From positions 62,001 through 126,000 of the forward strand of contig NW_023501102.1 in NCBI RefSeq assembly GCF_014066305.1: DNA of 64,000 nucleotides. The letters are read 5' to 3'. A model generated the notes under the pieces. The model did not search any database. It had not been told where the DNA came from and was given only the letters and a program-made list of their open reading frames with translations. The stretch comes from Letharia columbiana. Lineage: Eukaryota > Ascomycota > Lecanoromycetes > Lecanorales > Parmeliaceae. Shown here piece by piece: positions 1 to 13,105 of this stretch; within the stretch, counting starts at the first letter, position 1; every line of letters starts with the position of its first letter. The translations under genes and the position numbers were made by a program.

Positions 1-3000
1 AAGCTATCTTTCTTATTAATAACTTAATTTCTACTATTATAAATAATCTTAATTTTAAAAAACTTATTAAGAACTTAACTATTAAATTAAGCGATATTCT
101 TATTAAGAGTATAAAGAATTATTTTAAATATATAGAAATTAGCTATTTAATATAGATTAAGATTATTATAAATAATATTAATTAGCTAAGTAATAAAGTT
201 ATCTAATAATTACTTAATAAACTAATTAATAGCTTTTTATTTTTTAAAGCTTATTAAGATATTATTATCTATATCTAATAATCTTTAAGTAAATTTCTTT
301 ATATTAATTTAATCTTAATTAATAAAATTAGAGTTTTAAAGTCTTATATTTTTTATTAGTTTAAGAATTTAAATATAATTTTAAAGATAAAACGTTTTTA
401 ATATAATCTAAGCGATATAATCTAACTTAATACTCTTAATAATTAAAAGAATTTAATAAAAGTTATTATAGAAGTATATAACTATATTATTAAAAGAAGT
501 AAAATTCTTTCGAATATCTTAAAGTATATAATCGATAATCTCGATATCGTAGCGGTTTTATATAGAGATCTTATTTTAGAAAATAAGCTTAATTATCTTT
601 AATAATTAAGTTAAATTAAATTCTATTAATATATTATAATTAAATTAAATAATAATATTAAGAGAAATCTTAAAGTAAGAATAAGTAATAATATTATTTT
701 AAAGAAGAATAAAGATAATATTAGATAAAGCTATAGTAATAGCTATTTTAGAGTTATTTTATACTCTTTATAATATAATATTCTAAAATATAGTCTTATT
801 AATATCTTTATAATTATTAAAAAAGAAAAGTTAATTATTAAAATAAGAGATCGCGTTTTAAATAGCGTTAGCTATAATAATTTAATTATTATTAAAACTT
901 ATTTATATTTAATTTTAGATATTAATTTAATAGCTATATACTTCGCGTAGAAGTTAATTTTAATTATTAATATAATATTATTTATAATCTCGCTAAATTA
1001 CAAATAAATTAAAGTTAATAATAAGATTAATATTCTTTATAGAGCTAATATTATTTTTCTTTAATCGAATTTAAATTAAATAAAGATAGAAGTCTTCGAT
1101 AACGATTTATTTATATTATATATTATTTAATAGAGAAAGAATATAATATTAAGTTTAAAGAATATAAATAAGATTATTAGATAATTTAAATAAAGAATAA
1201 TAAGTATTAATTAAGAAATATATATAAAGTGCGGAAGAAGAATTAAATTATTTATAAATAAAAAAAGAAAAAATATATCTAGCGCGAAAAGTTTTAATAG
1301 CTAAAAAAAGAATATTATATTAAAAAAAGTTATAATATTTTAAAATTATTATTAGCGCGATAATCTTCTTATTCTATAACTTAAAATACTTTAACTTATT
1401 AAAGAAATTATTAAAAAAAAAAAATCTAATATAAAAAGTTTTAATATATAAAAAAAGAAATACTATATTAAAAAAAGTTATAATATTTTAATATTATTAT
1501 TAGCGCGATAAGCTATTTATATTATACTTAAAGTATTTCTATTTAATAAAAAAGAAATTATCTATATATCTTAATTTATAATTATTTTATAGATTTAGAG
1601 AGTTATCGAGTTTATATTATAGTAGAATTATTATAAAGAGACTTCGTAAGTAATATTCTCTCTTATTAGACCGCTACTTTATTTAATACTTAATTTTATT
1701 TAATATTATTATAAAGTAAGTCTCTTACTATATAAATACTATAATAGAAAAAAAGAATATTATTATTTATCGTATATAAGTCTTTAAAGAATATAGAATT
1801 TAATATATTTAGAAGAAGATATCGTAGATAGAAGAGCTTTCTAGCGTTTAAATTAATATAGTATATTCTTTTAATAATATCTCTACGCCTCTAACGTAAA
1901 CTTTATTTAAATATATCTTACTTATTTTTTTTTAGATATATTATATCGATAGATCGATATAGAAGAGATCTTCTATTTATCTTCTCTATCGATATTATTA
2001 ATTTAACTAAAAAAAGACTATTAGCTTAATCTAATGTTTATATTCTATATCGATTATATAAAATAGATTATTATTATTATTAAATATTACGCTCTATTAA
2101 TTTAAGAGATAAATAAATAATTATTTAATAGAAGAATTATAATTATATAATTTAAAGCTAAAAATCCTTTAATAGACTTTTATAGAGCTTATTTATTATA
2201 TATTTTAATACTTTTAAATCTTATTTATCTAGTCTAAGCCTATATCGTTTTAATTTATATCGCTCTTATACTCTATTCGAAGACTAGCCTAATCGCTACT
2301 CTTATAAATATATTTAAAAATATATTTATAAATTTTAATATTAATATAGATCTTTATATTAATATAAGCGTTATACTTAATTAATAAATAAAGACTATAA
2401 AATATTATCTAATAATTCTATTTAGATTTATTATCTAATATCTTAATAGGTCTATATCAATAATATATAAAGTATTTAAAATCTAGTTTAAAGACGATAT
2501 AATCGCTAAAGTTCTTCGAAAACTACTTATTATATATATTTTTATCTAAGTCTTAATAAGATAAAATAATATCTATTCTATTAATAGTATATTAGCTATA
2601 ATTTCTATAAAGTATATATCTAATAATAATTATATAGAGATTAGAAAATAGATTTTAATTAGAGATCTTAGTATTAATAGCGATATCGATCTTAATAATA
2701 TTAAAGAATTAATCTTTAGAGTATAAAATAATAAGAATATAAATATATAATAGGCCTCGTTTTTGAAATTTAATAATATAGATATAGGTGGGAACTCGAC
2801 TTATTACTCGTAAAGTTAGTTAGAATTAAAGCTAATCGATATTTTAATTAGTTATACTTCGCTCTTATAAGAGTAAAAAAAAAATTAGATAATATTATAG
2901 AGCTAATTAATAGAAATTACAATATATAATAAACTAAATTATATTAGAAGTATCTTTAGAAATTATAATCTATACTAATTATCTAACTAATATATTATTT

Positions 3001-3552
3001 AAGAGGCTACTCTATTAAATAAAATAGAGAAGAGTTATTATATTATAATAAGAGGTAAAAAAAATAAAAATATATCTAATATCTTCTTCTTTAGAATATT
3101 ATTTATAAGAATCTTTAGCTTTAATCTAAATATTCTAATAATTAAATTAAATCGATTAATAACGCGTTTATCGAATAAAAGATTTTTAATAATCTCGATT
3201 TATTTTAAATTATAAGTAAAAGTTATAAAGAGATTTAATTAATCGAACTTAATAAATAAGATAATAATATTCTAATAGAGTTATTTTATAAATTATAAGC
3301 TTTCTTAATAGAAGAAAGAGAGAATAATATATTATTTATTAGTCTAATTATCTATAATAGCTTTATTAATATAAATATTAATAACTACTTAATAGATATC
3401 GATTTAAATAATCTTCTAATTTATCTTTAGTTAATAAAGTTTATTACTTTTAATAATTATATAGATATCGTAGATAAAATATTATAGTAATCTATTATAG
3501 TAAAAAAAAGGCGATTAAACTTATTAAAATAACTCTATATTATATATTTATA
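1..3552. other. RIP-degraded repeat, family not assigned
   Basis: TpA-saturated sequence with stops in every frame. Plus-strand translation gives long runs that are open except for TAA and TAG, as expected of a mutated transposon protein, but I could not match any run to a family with confidence. A slightly less mutated patch lies near 2755-2830. Because the insertions downstream are nested, this stretch may hold the left part of an element whose right part lies beyond 16760 or 31541. It could be gag or the 5' region of a retroelement, but nothing here proves it. Confidence 0.5.
1287..1561 (+). repeat. Direct duplication of about 127 bp
   Basis: Two copies (about 1287-1412 and 1434-1561, period about 148) share the order AAAAGTTTTAATA, then AAAAAAAGTTATAATATTTT, then ATTATTATTAGCGCGATAA, and end in AAGAAATTAT. 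They lie inside an otherwise unassigned degraded repeat. An internal duplication inside a former coding region is one reading; the two copies are now out of frame with each other. Confidence 0.7.
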
Positions 3553-5602
3553 GAAAGTTAGCGATTAATAGAATAGAAGAAATAAATAAGATAGATCTAT
3601 AATATAAGATAAGCGTTATTTATTTAGAATTATCTTATTTAATAGTTTCTCTAATTTATAGAATAATTTCGTTGTTTTTATTTCGCTAGATAAAAAGACT
3701 TTTACTTAATATAATATCTATATTAAATATATTATTATATTATAACTATTTATTAAATAAGAAGATAAGAGAATAGTATAGAGATATATAGACTAAATAT
3801 TAATATAAAATATTAAATCTCTTACTATTTTTAGTTTTTACTAATATATTTCTAGTCTTAAATATATTTAATAAGTTATTAATATTACTCTTTTAGACGA
3901 TAGCGATCTTATCTAAAATAGAATAATTATAAATATATAGATTATAATATTATAGATTTTTATAAAGTAACTTATAATCTCGTATATTCGAATTAATTTT
4001 TAGTCTTTTAAATATCGATTTAAGAGCGTTAATATAAGAATTAATACTTTTAAGATTTATAGCTATTTTATGATAAAGTATCTAATTAATATAATTATAA
4101 TAGTTATATCTAGTAAAGTTAATATAGAAAACGCGATTAGAAGAAAGTTATATCGTATTATAGATTAATCTTAAATATTATTTATAATATAGATTTAACT
4201 AAATATTAATTTTTCGCTTTTTAAAGACGTTAGAGTAGATATATAAGTAGTAATTATTTTCTAGATTTTATATATATATAAGGCGATTAAATAATTAATA
4301 GTAATCTATTATAAAATTATAGAGGTTATATTATTATATTAAACGCTATAGCGACGAAATTCTTTATTATTATTAATAAGATTTAAGATCTCTAGCGTTA
4401 AAGAGTAAAGGATTTAATTAATAATATACTCGCTAAGATTAATTAAATCGTTTATACTCGTTTTAACGCCTTTATAATCTTATTTTATATCGTTTATCTT
4501 ATCTATTTTAGATATATCGACTTTAGTCTTTTCGCTATCGTAGTACTACTTAGTTATCTTATCTTTTTATAACGCTATATCGTAGTAATTATAAATCTAA
4601 TTTATAAGATTTAAATTATATTATATAAGCTTTATAATATATAAATAACGCGCGATATAACTAATAAGTCTTATTAAAGATTAAGTAGAATTTATATAAA
4701 GATTAGAAGATAAGTTAAAAGAATATAAGCTATCGAAAGAGTTATTATTAAAGAAGTTTAATAATAGATTTTATAATAGAGAATCTTCGATAGCGTTTTT
4801 CTCTTATTTAAAAGCTTTTTCTTAATAATATTTAGGATCTAATACGCGTTAAGAGGCTTTAAAATAAAGTAATAAAGAATAGATAAAGAAGAAAGACGCG
4901 TTTTAAGAGATAGTATCGCTGGGTTAAAAGATATTACTATTTACTTAGAAGGAATTTATAAAAGAGAATATATCTATTTAGACTCTTTTAAAGAGTTTTT
5001 TAGCGCGTTTATAGCTAGTAATAGATAGCTATTAAGCTTACTTATAGCCTCGATTATTAGTAATAATAAATTTATCGAGAGGCGATCTAAAGGCGTTAAT
5101 AAGGGCTCTAAGAGGCGGGAAAAAGAAATATATATATCTTATAGACCTAGTAATATAAGAGCGAGGGTAAGAGAGTAAATATATTTATATTAGTAGAATT
5201 AATAGAATTAGTAGAGTAATAGAGAAATAATAATTATATAAATAGGTGAAAGAATTATTATTTAATCTCGTCTCGGACGTATTTAATATAACTACGATAT
5301 TTAAATATTAGTTTAATCTATTAATAGTAGATTAAATTTCAATATTTTTATAACGTTAGAAAGCGTATACTAAGCTTTATAATTTATTAACTTATAAAGA
5401 AAAAGCATTCGTAAGAAGCTGGTTATTTCAGAGGATAAGACTTCTATATATAGATTTTTATAGATTTTTAATAATTACGAACGCTAATTTATTTACCCGC
5501 GATATCTAACTAAAAAGCGTAGATCTAATAAATTAATAATTGACTATATATATAAATTTAAGGTTTTCTAGTTTAACTCTATCTTATTCTATTATATATA
5601 TT
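3553..5602 (+). repeat. Repeat unit D, first tandem copy (D1)
   Basis: About 2.05 kb. Its first 820 bp (3553-4375) match 5608-6428, and the remainder (4376-5602) matches 15519-16760. Together these show that D2 is the same unit, split by Gypsy-1. The last 600 bp, ending TATATATT, are shared with the long B elements, so D and B have a common 3' module. A plus-strand frame at about 4715-5040 stays open except for TAA and TAG at plausible Gln positions, which hints at lost coding capacity. No family was recognised. The left edge is approximate. Confidence 0.65.
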
Positions 5603-6428
5603 AATTTATAAGAAATTAGCGATTAATAGAATAGAAGAAATAAATAGAATAAATCTATAATATAAGATAAGCGTTATTTATATAGAGCTATCTCGATTAA
5701 TAATTTCTTTAACTTATAAAATAACTTCGCTATTTCTACTTCGCTAAGTAAGAAGACTTCTATTTAATATATTATTTATATAAAATATATTATTATATTA
5801 TAATTATTTATTAAATAAAAAAATAAGAGAATAATATAGAGGTATATAGACTAAATACTAATATAAAATATTAAACCTCTTATTACTTTAAGCCTCTATT
5901 AATATATTTCTAATTTTAAATATATTTAATAAATTATTAATATTATTCTCTTAGACGATAGCGATTTTATCTAAAATAAGATAATTATAAATATATAAAT
6001 TATAGTATTATAGATTCTTATAAAGTAACTTATAGCCTCGTATATTTAAATTAATCTTTAGTCTTTTAGATATTAATTTAAGGGCATTAATATAAAGATT
6101 AATATTTTTAAGAATTATAGCTATTTTATAATAAAGTATCTAATTAATATAATTATAATAATTATATCTAATAAAGTTAATATAAAAAATATAATTAAGA
6201 GAAAGTTATATTATATTATAAACTAATTTTAAATATTATTTATAATATAGATTTAATTAAAAATCAATTTTTCGCTCTTTGAAGGCGTTAAGGCAGATAT
6301 ATAAGTAGTAATTACTTTTTGAATTTTATATATATATAAAATAATTAAATAATTAATAATAATTTATTATAAGATTATAGAGATTATATTATTATATTAA
6401 ACGCTATAGCGATAAAATTCTTTATAAT

Positions 6429-6596
6429 TATTATAGATTATATCTAATAAAAGCTAGTAGCTAATAGCTTAATATAACTTAATATTAAGATATATTTAGA
6501 TAACTAGATCTCGTAAAAGAAGAATCATCTTTATAACTACTTAAGAAACGTCTTTCTTAAAAATAAGATTTCTAAGAATCTTATATTATCTTAATA
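6429..6596 (+). repeat. Gypsy-1 5' LTR
   Basis: Starts TATTATAGATTATAT and ends TTAATA, the RIP-altered forms of TG...CA ends. It matches 15346-15513 over its full 168 bp. The preceding five bases ATAAT are the target duplication. Confidence 0.88.
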
Positions 6597-6685
6597 GTAG
6601 TAGTAATATCTATATAGCAGTAGCTATTATATAATAACTTACTACTAGAAACTAATAGAGTTATTTATTAATACTAGACTAATTT

Positions 6686-6783
6686 GAAGTAAAGAATTCT
6701 TATACTTCTTTAAGATATAAGAAGTAAAGAATTTCTATATTTCTTTAGATATAAGAATAAAGAATCTTTATACTTCTTTATCT
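6686..6783 (+). repeat. Three tandem copies of a 34-35 bp unit in the Gypsy-1 leader
   Basis: The unit AGTAAAGAATTTCTATATTT plus CTTTAGATATAAGA occurs three times with small changes, about 90 bp after the 5' LTR and before gag. Gypsy-2 has an unrelated tandem array in the equivalent place. Confidence 0.7.
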
Positions 6784-7599
6784 TTCGCTTTTATATACTT
6801 ATTAAGCTAGCTTCTTATAATATAATTATTTAAACTTAATAGCTATAAGATTTTATTATCTTCGATTATTAAGTAAGCTCTCTTATTAATAAAACTACTT
6901 AAAAAATTATTTAATACTTTATTAAGAATATCTTTAGATTTATTAAATTAGTATTATTATTATTAAGAGATTAACGAGTTTAATCTTATTCTTCTTTACT
7001 TAATTCTCTTTTTTAATAAACTTAATTAGAAGATTAAGCTATTAATCGTACTTCCCTAAAAATAATAATTTATTTCTTTTAAGAATTTACGACTTAAGAA
7101 TATCGCTTTTTCGATTCTCTTTTTATTAATTATTAATAATACTTTAGAAGTAGAAAGATATATCCCTTTAGATTAAGCTATAAATATCTTATCTATTAAA
7201 TCTTTAAATAATAATCTTTAATTTATTATCGAGTTTAATAATTCGTAATATTCTTCGCTAGAAATCTTAAATACTTCTATTAATAAGATTATTCGTTATT
7301 ATAATAATAGTAAAATAGTAGATAAAGAATTTTAAGTAAACTCTTAAGTTATTAATATAGAAATAATTATTACTAATACTATTAATCGCTATATAAAAAA
7401 TTATTTAAATCTAGAATCTTCTAACTCGTTAGATTCGCTAGAAAATTTAGAAAATCTAGAAATATTAAAATAAGATATTATTAATAAAAATAACGAATCT
7501 TACTTTCTTAATAGCGATATTAAATTCTTTAATTCTTTCTATAATAGTAAATTTTCTAATATAATAGTAGATATAAAGTATATTAGAAAAGAAATATAT

Positions 7600-9700
7600 T
7601 TCTAAGATATTACTATCTTTATTAATAGAATTAAGAATATTTCGAGAGTTAAGAATATAGAGTTACTATGAAATAATCTATAAAGCTATTTTTAAGACGA
7701 AGTACTTAAATAATATACGTATTAGTTTATTAATAATAAAAAGCGTTTATTAATTTATAATAATAACGTTAATAAATAAAGCGTTATTTTATTTAAGAGA
7801 TTTAAGCTTATTAAAGTATTAGAAATAATTATTATTATTAAAAAATAATATATATTTAATAATATAACGAGATATTATAAGCTATATAAGTATATTATAA
7901 TTATTATTAAAGCTATTAAAATAATAAAGCTTAATAATAAATATAATAAATTTAATATTATCTAGAATAATCTTAACGTCAAATTCTAGTCTAATATAAA
8001 TTTATTTATTATTTAAATTACGTTTAATTAATTTCTTATAGCTATAAATATAAGAAAGAATTAATAGTAGATAAAGGCTTTAAGAATAACGAAGTCTAAT
8101 ATAAATATAAGTAATACTTCTTATATATTAAATTTACTTTATAAAGATAATCTTAGTTAATATAATTAAGTAAGAGATATATCTAATTAATCTATAAACT
8201 TTAGTTTTTAGAATTTTAATCGAATATAATAGTAATCTTTAGCTTTCTCTAATTAGTAGAATTATTAAGCTTATAATTAATTATAATATCGTTAATTAGC
8301 TTATTAAAGTAATAATTCTACTTATTAAAATTACTTTTAAAGAGATATATAATAATATTATTAGCTTTATTAGTTTTATTAATATAGCGTTAGATAATTA
8401 CTAGTTTAAATTAATATTAATAATAAAATATATATAATTCTCGCTAATCTTTCTAGTCTAGTTATATCTTATATCGATCTAAAGAAGTCTATTAGAATAT
8501 TACTATTCGATCTTTTTAACTATAGAAATAGTAGGTTTATTAAATCTTAATTAATAAAATAAAGGAATTTAAGAATTCTTAATAGAATTTAAGTTATTCG
8601 AAGAATTCTAATAGCTTTTATAACGACTATAATAAGAAGAAAATCGAGAGATAAGAAAATATTTACTCTAGTTTTTACGAATTTTATAGAAATATAAAAT
8701 CGAAAGTTAATTTTATTAACTCGTCGCTATTAGAATACTCTTATTAGCGATATTATAAGAAGTTTAAATTTAGAAATAAACTATTCTATTACCTTAGATA
8801 GTAGTACTAGAATTTTAAGAATTTCGAGAATTCTAAGAATTCTAAATATATTATTAAAGTAGATATTTATACTATTAAGACGAATTCTATATTTATAATT
8901 ATTAAGTCTATTACTATAATATCGTCTAAATATAAATAAGAAACCGCTTTTTATAATTTTTAATATATTAAGATAAATACTCACCTAAATCCGAATTCTT
9001 TCGATATAAAAATTTACCTAAATTTCGAATATTTAATTATTCTCGAAGATCGAGCTTTACTAGTTTTCTTATCTAATTTTAAGAAAAGAATTTAAAAATA
9101 AATATCTCTTATATTAATTCGAGACTATAGTAATAGAATTACGAATATTATAAAGTATATTCTTATAGATCTATATTTTTTAGAAAGTTTAAAAAGTATA
9201 GAAGAAGTTACTCTTATTAAAATATAGATAGATATTTACTTAACGAATAATCTTAAGACTAATATATTAATTAGAATAATTTTTATTTTATTTTATAAGT
9301 TTCTATTAAACTATAAATTATGATTTACTATTATAAATAATTATTAAAATATTAAGATTTCTACTTATTCTATAATAAATATCTTAAATAGTTATTATAG
9401 CACGCTCTCTAATAATTAAAATTATCTATTTAAAATTAAATTTTCGACTTTTCTTAGAAAAGAAAGCGATATCTTTATTTATATTATAAATTCCGCTATA
9501 ACTTTTATATAAGTAAGAAATTCTATAAAAATACTAGTTTTACTTTTTAGAAATATAAGATTAAATACTATAATAGAGTATATTATAAATAAATATTATT
9601 AAGTTTCTTATAAGTTAGCTAGCTTAGTAACTTATAGATAATATACTTTAAATTAATCGAAGATAGCTATTATTACTATAGTTATAAATAATTATATTAA
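7600..9700 (+). pseudogene. Gypsy-1 gag and start of protease, degraded
   Basis: No intact frame. The piece at about 7840-8010 resembles 18190-18400 in the gag region of Gypsy-2, with the shared order RYxKLYKY and later NINLF, which supports a gag assignment by position and similarity. Sequence at about 9050-9350 falls where the aspartic protease should lie, but the catalytic triplet cannot be read. The limits are approximate. Inactivated by many TAA and TAG codons. Confidence 0.5.
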
Positions 9701-11138
9701 TATAAATTATACTATATAATAGATTTAAATTTTAAATATATATTTTTAAATAGCGTAATTATCTATAATAAGAATAAGACTTATTATACTTTTAGCTCTA
9801 TTATAATAAAATTTAAAGATATCTTTATAGATTTAAAAAGTATTAGAGATATTTCTAAAGAATAATAAATATCGATTTTATTAAAGCTAGACGCTAAAGT
9901 AAAATTATTAAAAGTTTATTTTTTAAATTATAAAGATTAAGAGGTAATTAATATTATTTTTAATAAGTTATAATAATAAAGAAAGCTTTACTTCTTTACG
10001 TAATTAACTTTCTATAACTAGTTTTACTTTATAATTTAATAAGATATATTATAAGATTATAAAGAAAGAGTTATTATTAATATCTAAGAATTTAATATTA
10101 TAATAGAGAATAATAATTATTTATTACTCTTATAATTAAATATTATTATTTTAATAATAAAATATATCTATATCTCTATCGTAGATAAAGTTATATAGTT
10201 TTATTAATTTAGTATAAAGCTTTCTAATAGATATAAATTTACTATTATTAATTATCGCGATTATAAAGAATTTAATATAGTATTTATAAAATATAAGAGA
10301 TTTTTATTATACGTATAATATTAGATAAATATCTTACTATATTTACTTTATATTTTTATATATACTTTTATAAATAATATTATCGTTTTTAATAGAATCT
10401 TCTAGAAGTATAAATCTTATCTTCGATAGTTATTTTAGCTATTATAAGAGAAACGTACTTCTCTAATATTAATAAATTTCTTTTTAGAACTTTTATTTAT
10501 AATATTATTAGAATAACGTATTAATTCTCTTAATATATTTATAATAGAAGAAAAGATTAAGATAATTACTATACTTTAATTTTTATTAAATCTTTATAAT
10601 TTAAAAATCTTTCTTAACTTAATAGAATAACTAAGAAACTCGATTTCTCGCTATATATAGCGTACTTAGCTATTATAAAAATAAAAGACTTTTTTTACTT
10701 AAATAATAATAACTAAATCTACTACTTTCTTAGATTAACTTAAAATTACTTCTAAAAAGTAATTTATCGAATTTATAATAAGCGAATTTTTATATAATTA
10801 TACTATAAATTAACTCGAGATGAAATTTCTATCTTTTAGAGTTTATAAGATATTTTTCGCTTATTCTTTTTTCTAATATACTTCGATTAAAAGCGAAAAT
10901 TATATATCGATATTAATACTTTTAAAGTATAAAGATTTATTACTATAGTTTATTATATATAAAAAGAAAAGAAAGTCTTTATTTCTATTAGAGGAGACGT
11001 ATAGGCTATAATATTTCTAAGTAAATTAATTAATACTACGAAATATAATTATTAATTTATAAAGTTTAAAATCGCTATTATAATTTAAATAGTTTATAAG
11101 ATTAAATATCTAATTAAAGTATTAGAAGTATTATTAAC

Positions 11139-13105
11139 AAGTAAAGACCCATGAATTAAATTTATAAAGTTGAATTTTTCTAAGTTAAATCGAATTTTAG
11201 CCTTAGCCCTAAGTTAAATCGAACTCTAATCGCTTACTATACGTTTTTAACCTACTTCTACTACTATAAAATTAATTTAATCTATATAATATATAGATAT
11301 ATATATGCGAAGAGAGGCGCGCTAAGGCCTAATTAGGAAGGTGTATTAAGTGTAAAGAATTAATTCGTAATAATTGCCTATAAAAAATAGAGAAAGGCTA
11401 TATTCTTATGGTAAGAAGTATCGAAATATCGAAAAGAAATGGAGACAACGTGCTAATTAGTGGTGTGAATCTCACAATATCTCCTACCGCAGTGAAATTT
11501 TTCGAATAATGAAATAGCTGTAGACATCGGACGATTTCAATTTGTTCAAATATGCATTGGAGAGCATATGACGTGGGATCTTGGAGAGCTGAGCCGTGTT
11601 CTTGACGATGGTGGCCTTGTTGCCGCTTGGTTTCTCCGCAGTGTTCTCCATAGTGTTCTCCGCATTTGCCTGTTATAGTTCCTTCTCTTACTTCTTAATG
11701 TAGTGGGGATAATAGACTAAGTTATAGTGGTGTTCTTCGCTTACTAAGTGATGATTTGATGTGGAACCGTGGAGAGTATATAATGTGGGATCTTGGAGAG
11801 CTAAGCCGTGTTCTTGGTGCTGGGGGCCTTATTACCGCTTGATTTCTCCGTAGTATTCTCCATAGTGTTCTCCGCAGTATTCTCCGTAGTATTCTCCGCA
11901 TTTACCTATTGTAATTCCTCCTCTTACTCCTTAATACAGTGGAAATAATAGGCTAAATTGCAGTAATATCCTCCGCTTATTAAGTAATAATTTAATATAG
12001 AATCGTAAAGAGTATATAACGTAAGATCTTGAAGAGCTAAGCCGTATTCTTAGTATTAAGAGCCTTATTACCGCTTAATTTCTTCGTAGTATTCTCCGTA
12101 TTTATCTATTATAGTTTCTTCTCTTACTTCTTCTTTTATAGAGTATTAGATTAAGTGGCTAGCTAAGTAGTTAACTAAGTAAATAACTAATATAATATAG
12201 AATCTTAGAGAGCTAAGCCGTATTCTTAACGATAGTAGTCTTATTATCGCTTAGTTTCTCCGTAATATTCTTTATAATATTCTCCGTAGTATTCTTCGTA
12301 TTTATCTATTATAATTCCTTCTCTTACTTCTTCTCTTATAGAATATTAAACTAAGTAATTAGTTAAATAGCTAACTAAGTAAATAATTAAGTAACTAATT
12401 AACGATTTAATTAAGTAAATTATTAAGCTAATAGAATAAGTAGTATTAATTAAGCGACTAGTCGAGTAATATATAAAAGAGAACGATAGCTATAAATTCG
12501 TTTAGACTCTTTTTAAAAGCTTTTTAACGCGTTTATAAATAGTAATAAGTAGCTATTAGACTCGCTTACGGCCTCGATTACTAATAATAATAAATTCGCG
12601 TTAATAGAGACTCTAAAAGATGAATAAAAGGGGTATATATGCCTAAAGCGTTTAATAACGTTTTCGCGAGAGATATCGAGAACGATTATATTTATATTAA
12701 TGAAATTAATAGAATTAATAGAGTAATAAAAGAATAATAATTATATAAATAAATAGATGAAAGAATTATTATTCGATCTCGAACGCGTTTAATATAACTA
12801 TTATATTTAAATACTAATTTAATTTACTAATAATAAATTAAACTATATTATTTTTATAGCGTTAGAAAGCGTAAAGCGAGCTCTATAATTTAAGAAATTA
12901 TAAAGTAACTATATATATCGTAAGCTAAGTATCTTAAAGTATAAAACTTCTATATATAAATTTTTAATAAGAGAGGCGCGATAGAGCTATTAGGCTAACT
13001 TAGTCGATCTAATTAAAAAGTATATAAAACTCGAATTTATAATTAACTATATATATAAATTTAAGATTTTTAAGCTTAGCTCTATCTTATTCTATTATAT
13101 ATACT
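11139..13105 (+). mobile_element. Long B element inserted in Gypsy-1 RNase H
   Basis: Starts AAGTAAAGACCC and ends TATATACT, flanked by AAC on the left (11136-11138) and AAT on the right. Deleting it restores the host codons GTA TTA TTA ACA GTA ATA TAT, which fixes the borders. The 5' half (about 11380-11900) is the least mutated repeat sequence in the window, with CpG and CpA kept, while the 3' half is fully RIP-altered. It holds at least four tandem units of about 180-235 bp. The last 600 bp form the 3' module shared with unit D. No coding capacity was recognised. Confidence 0.88.
11540..12345 (+). repeat. Tandem array inside the long B element
   Basis: The block GATCTTGGAGAGCTAAGCCG followed by CCGCTTGGTTTCTCCG starts near 11575, 11790, 12023 and 12200. 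Within each block a 12-bp sub-repeat (AGTATTCTCCGC and variants) occurs two to five times. The blocks become more TpA-rich from left to right. The same array recurs, more mutated, in the B copies at 18866, 22272, 21491 (reverse) and 63042 (reverse). Confidence 0.8.

Noticed and set aside
3553..6428. The 820-bp direct repeats at 3553 and 5608 read as LTRs of an element around 4376-5602
   Set aside because: The continuation of D2 after Gypsy-1 (15519-16760) repeats the supposed interior, so the arrangement is a tandem of 2.05-kb units and not LTR-interior-LTR.
8781..8984. Minus-strand 67-codon open frame
   Set aside because: It lies in the Gypsy-1 gag region, where the coding strand is plus. 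It is made of Ile, Leu and Asn from AT-rich codons and has no motif.
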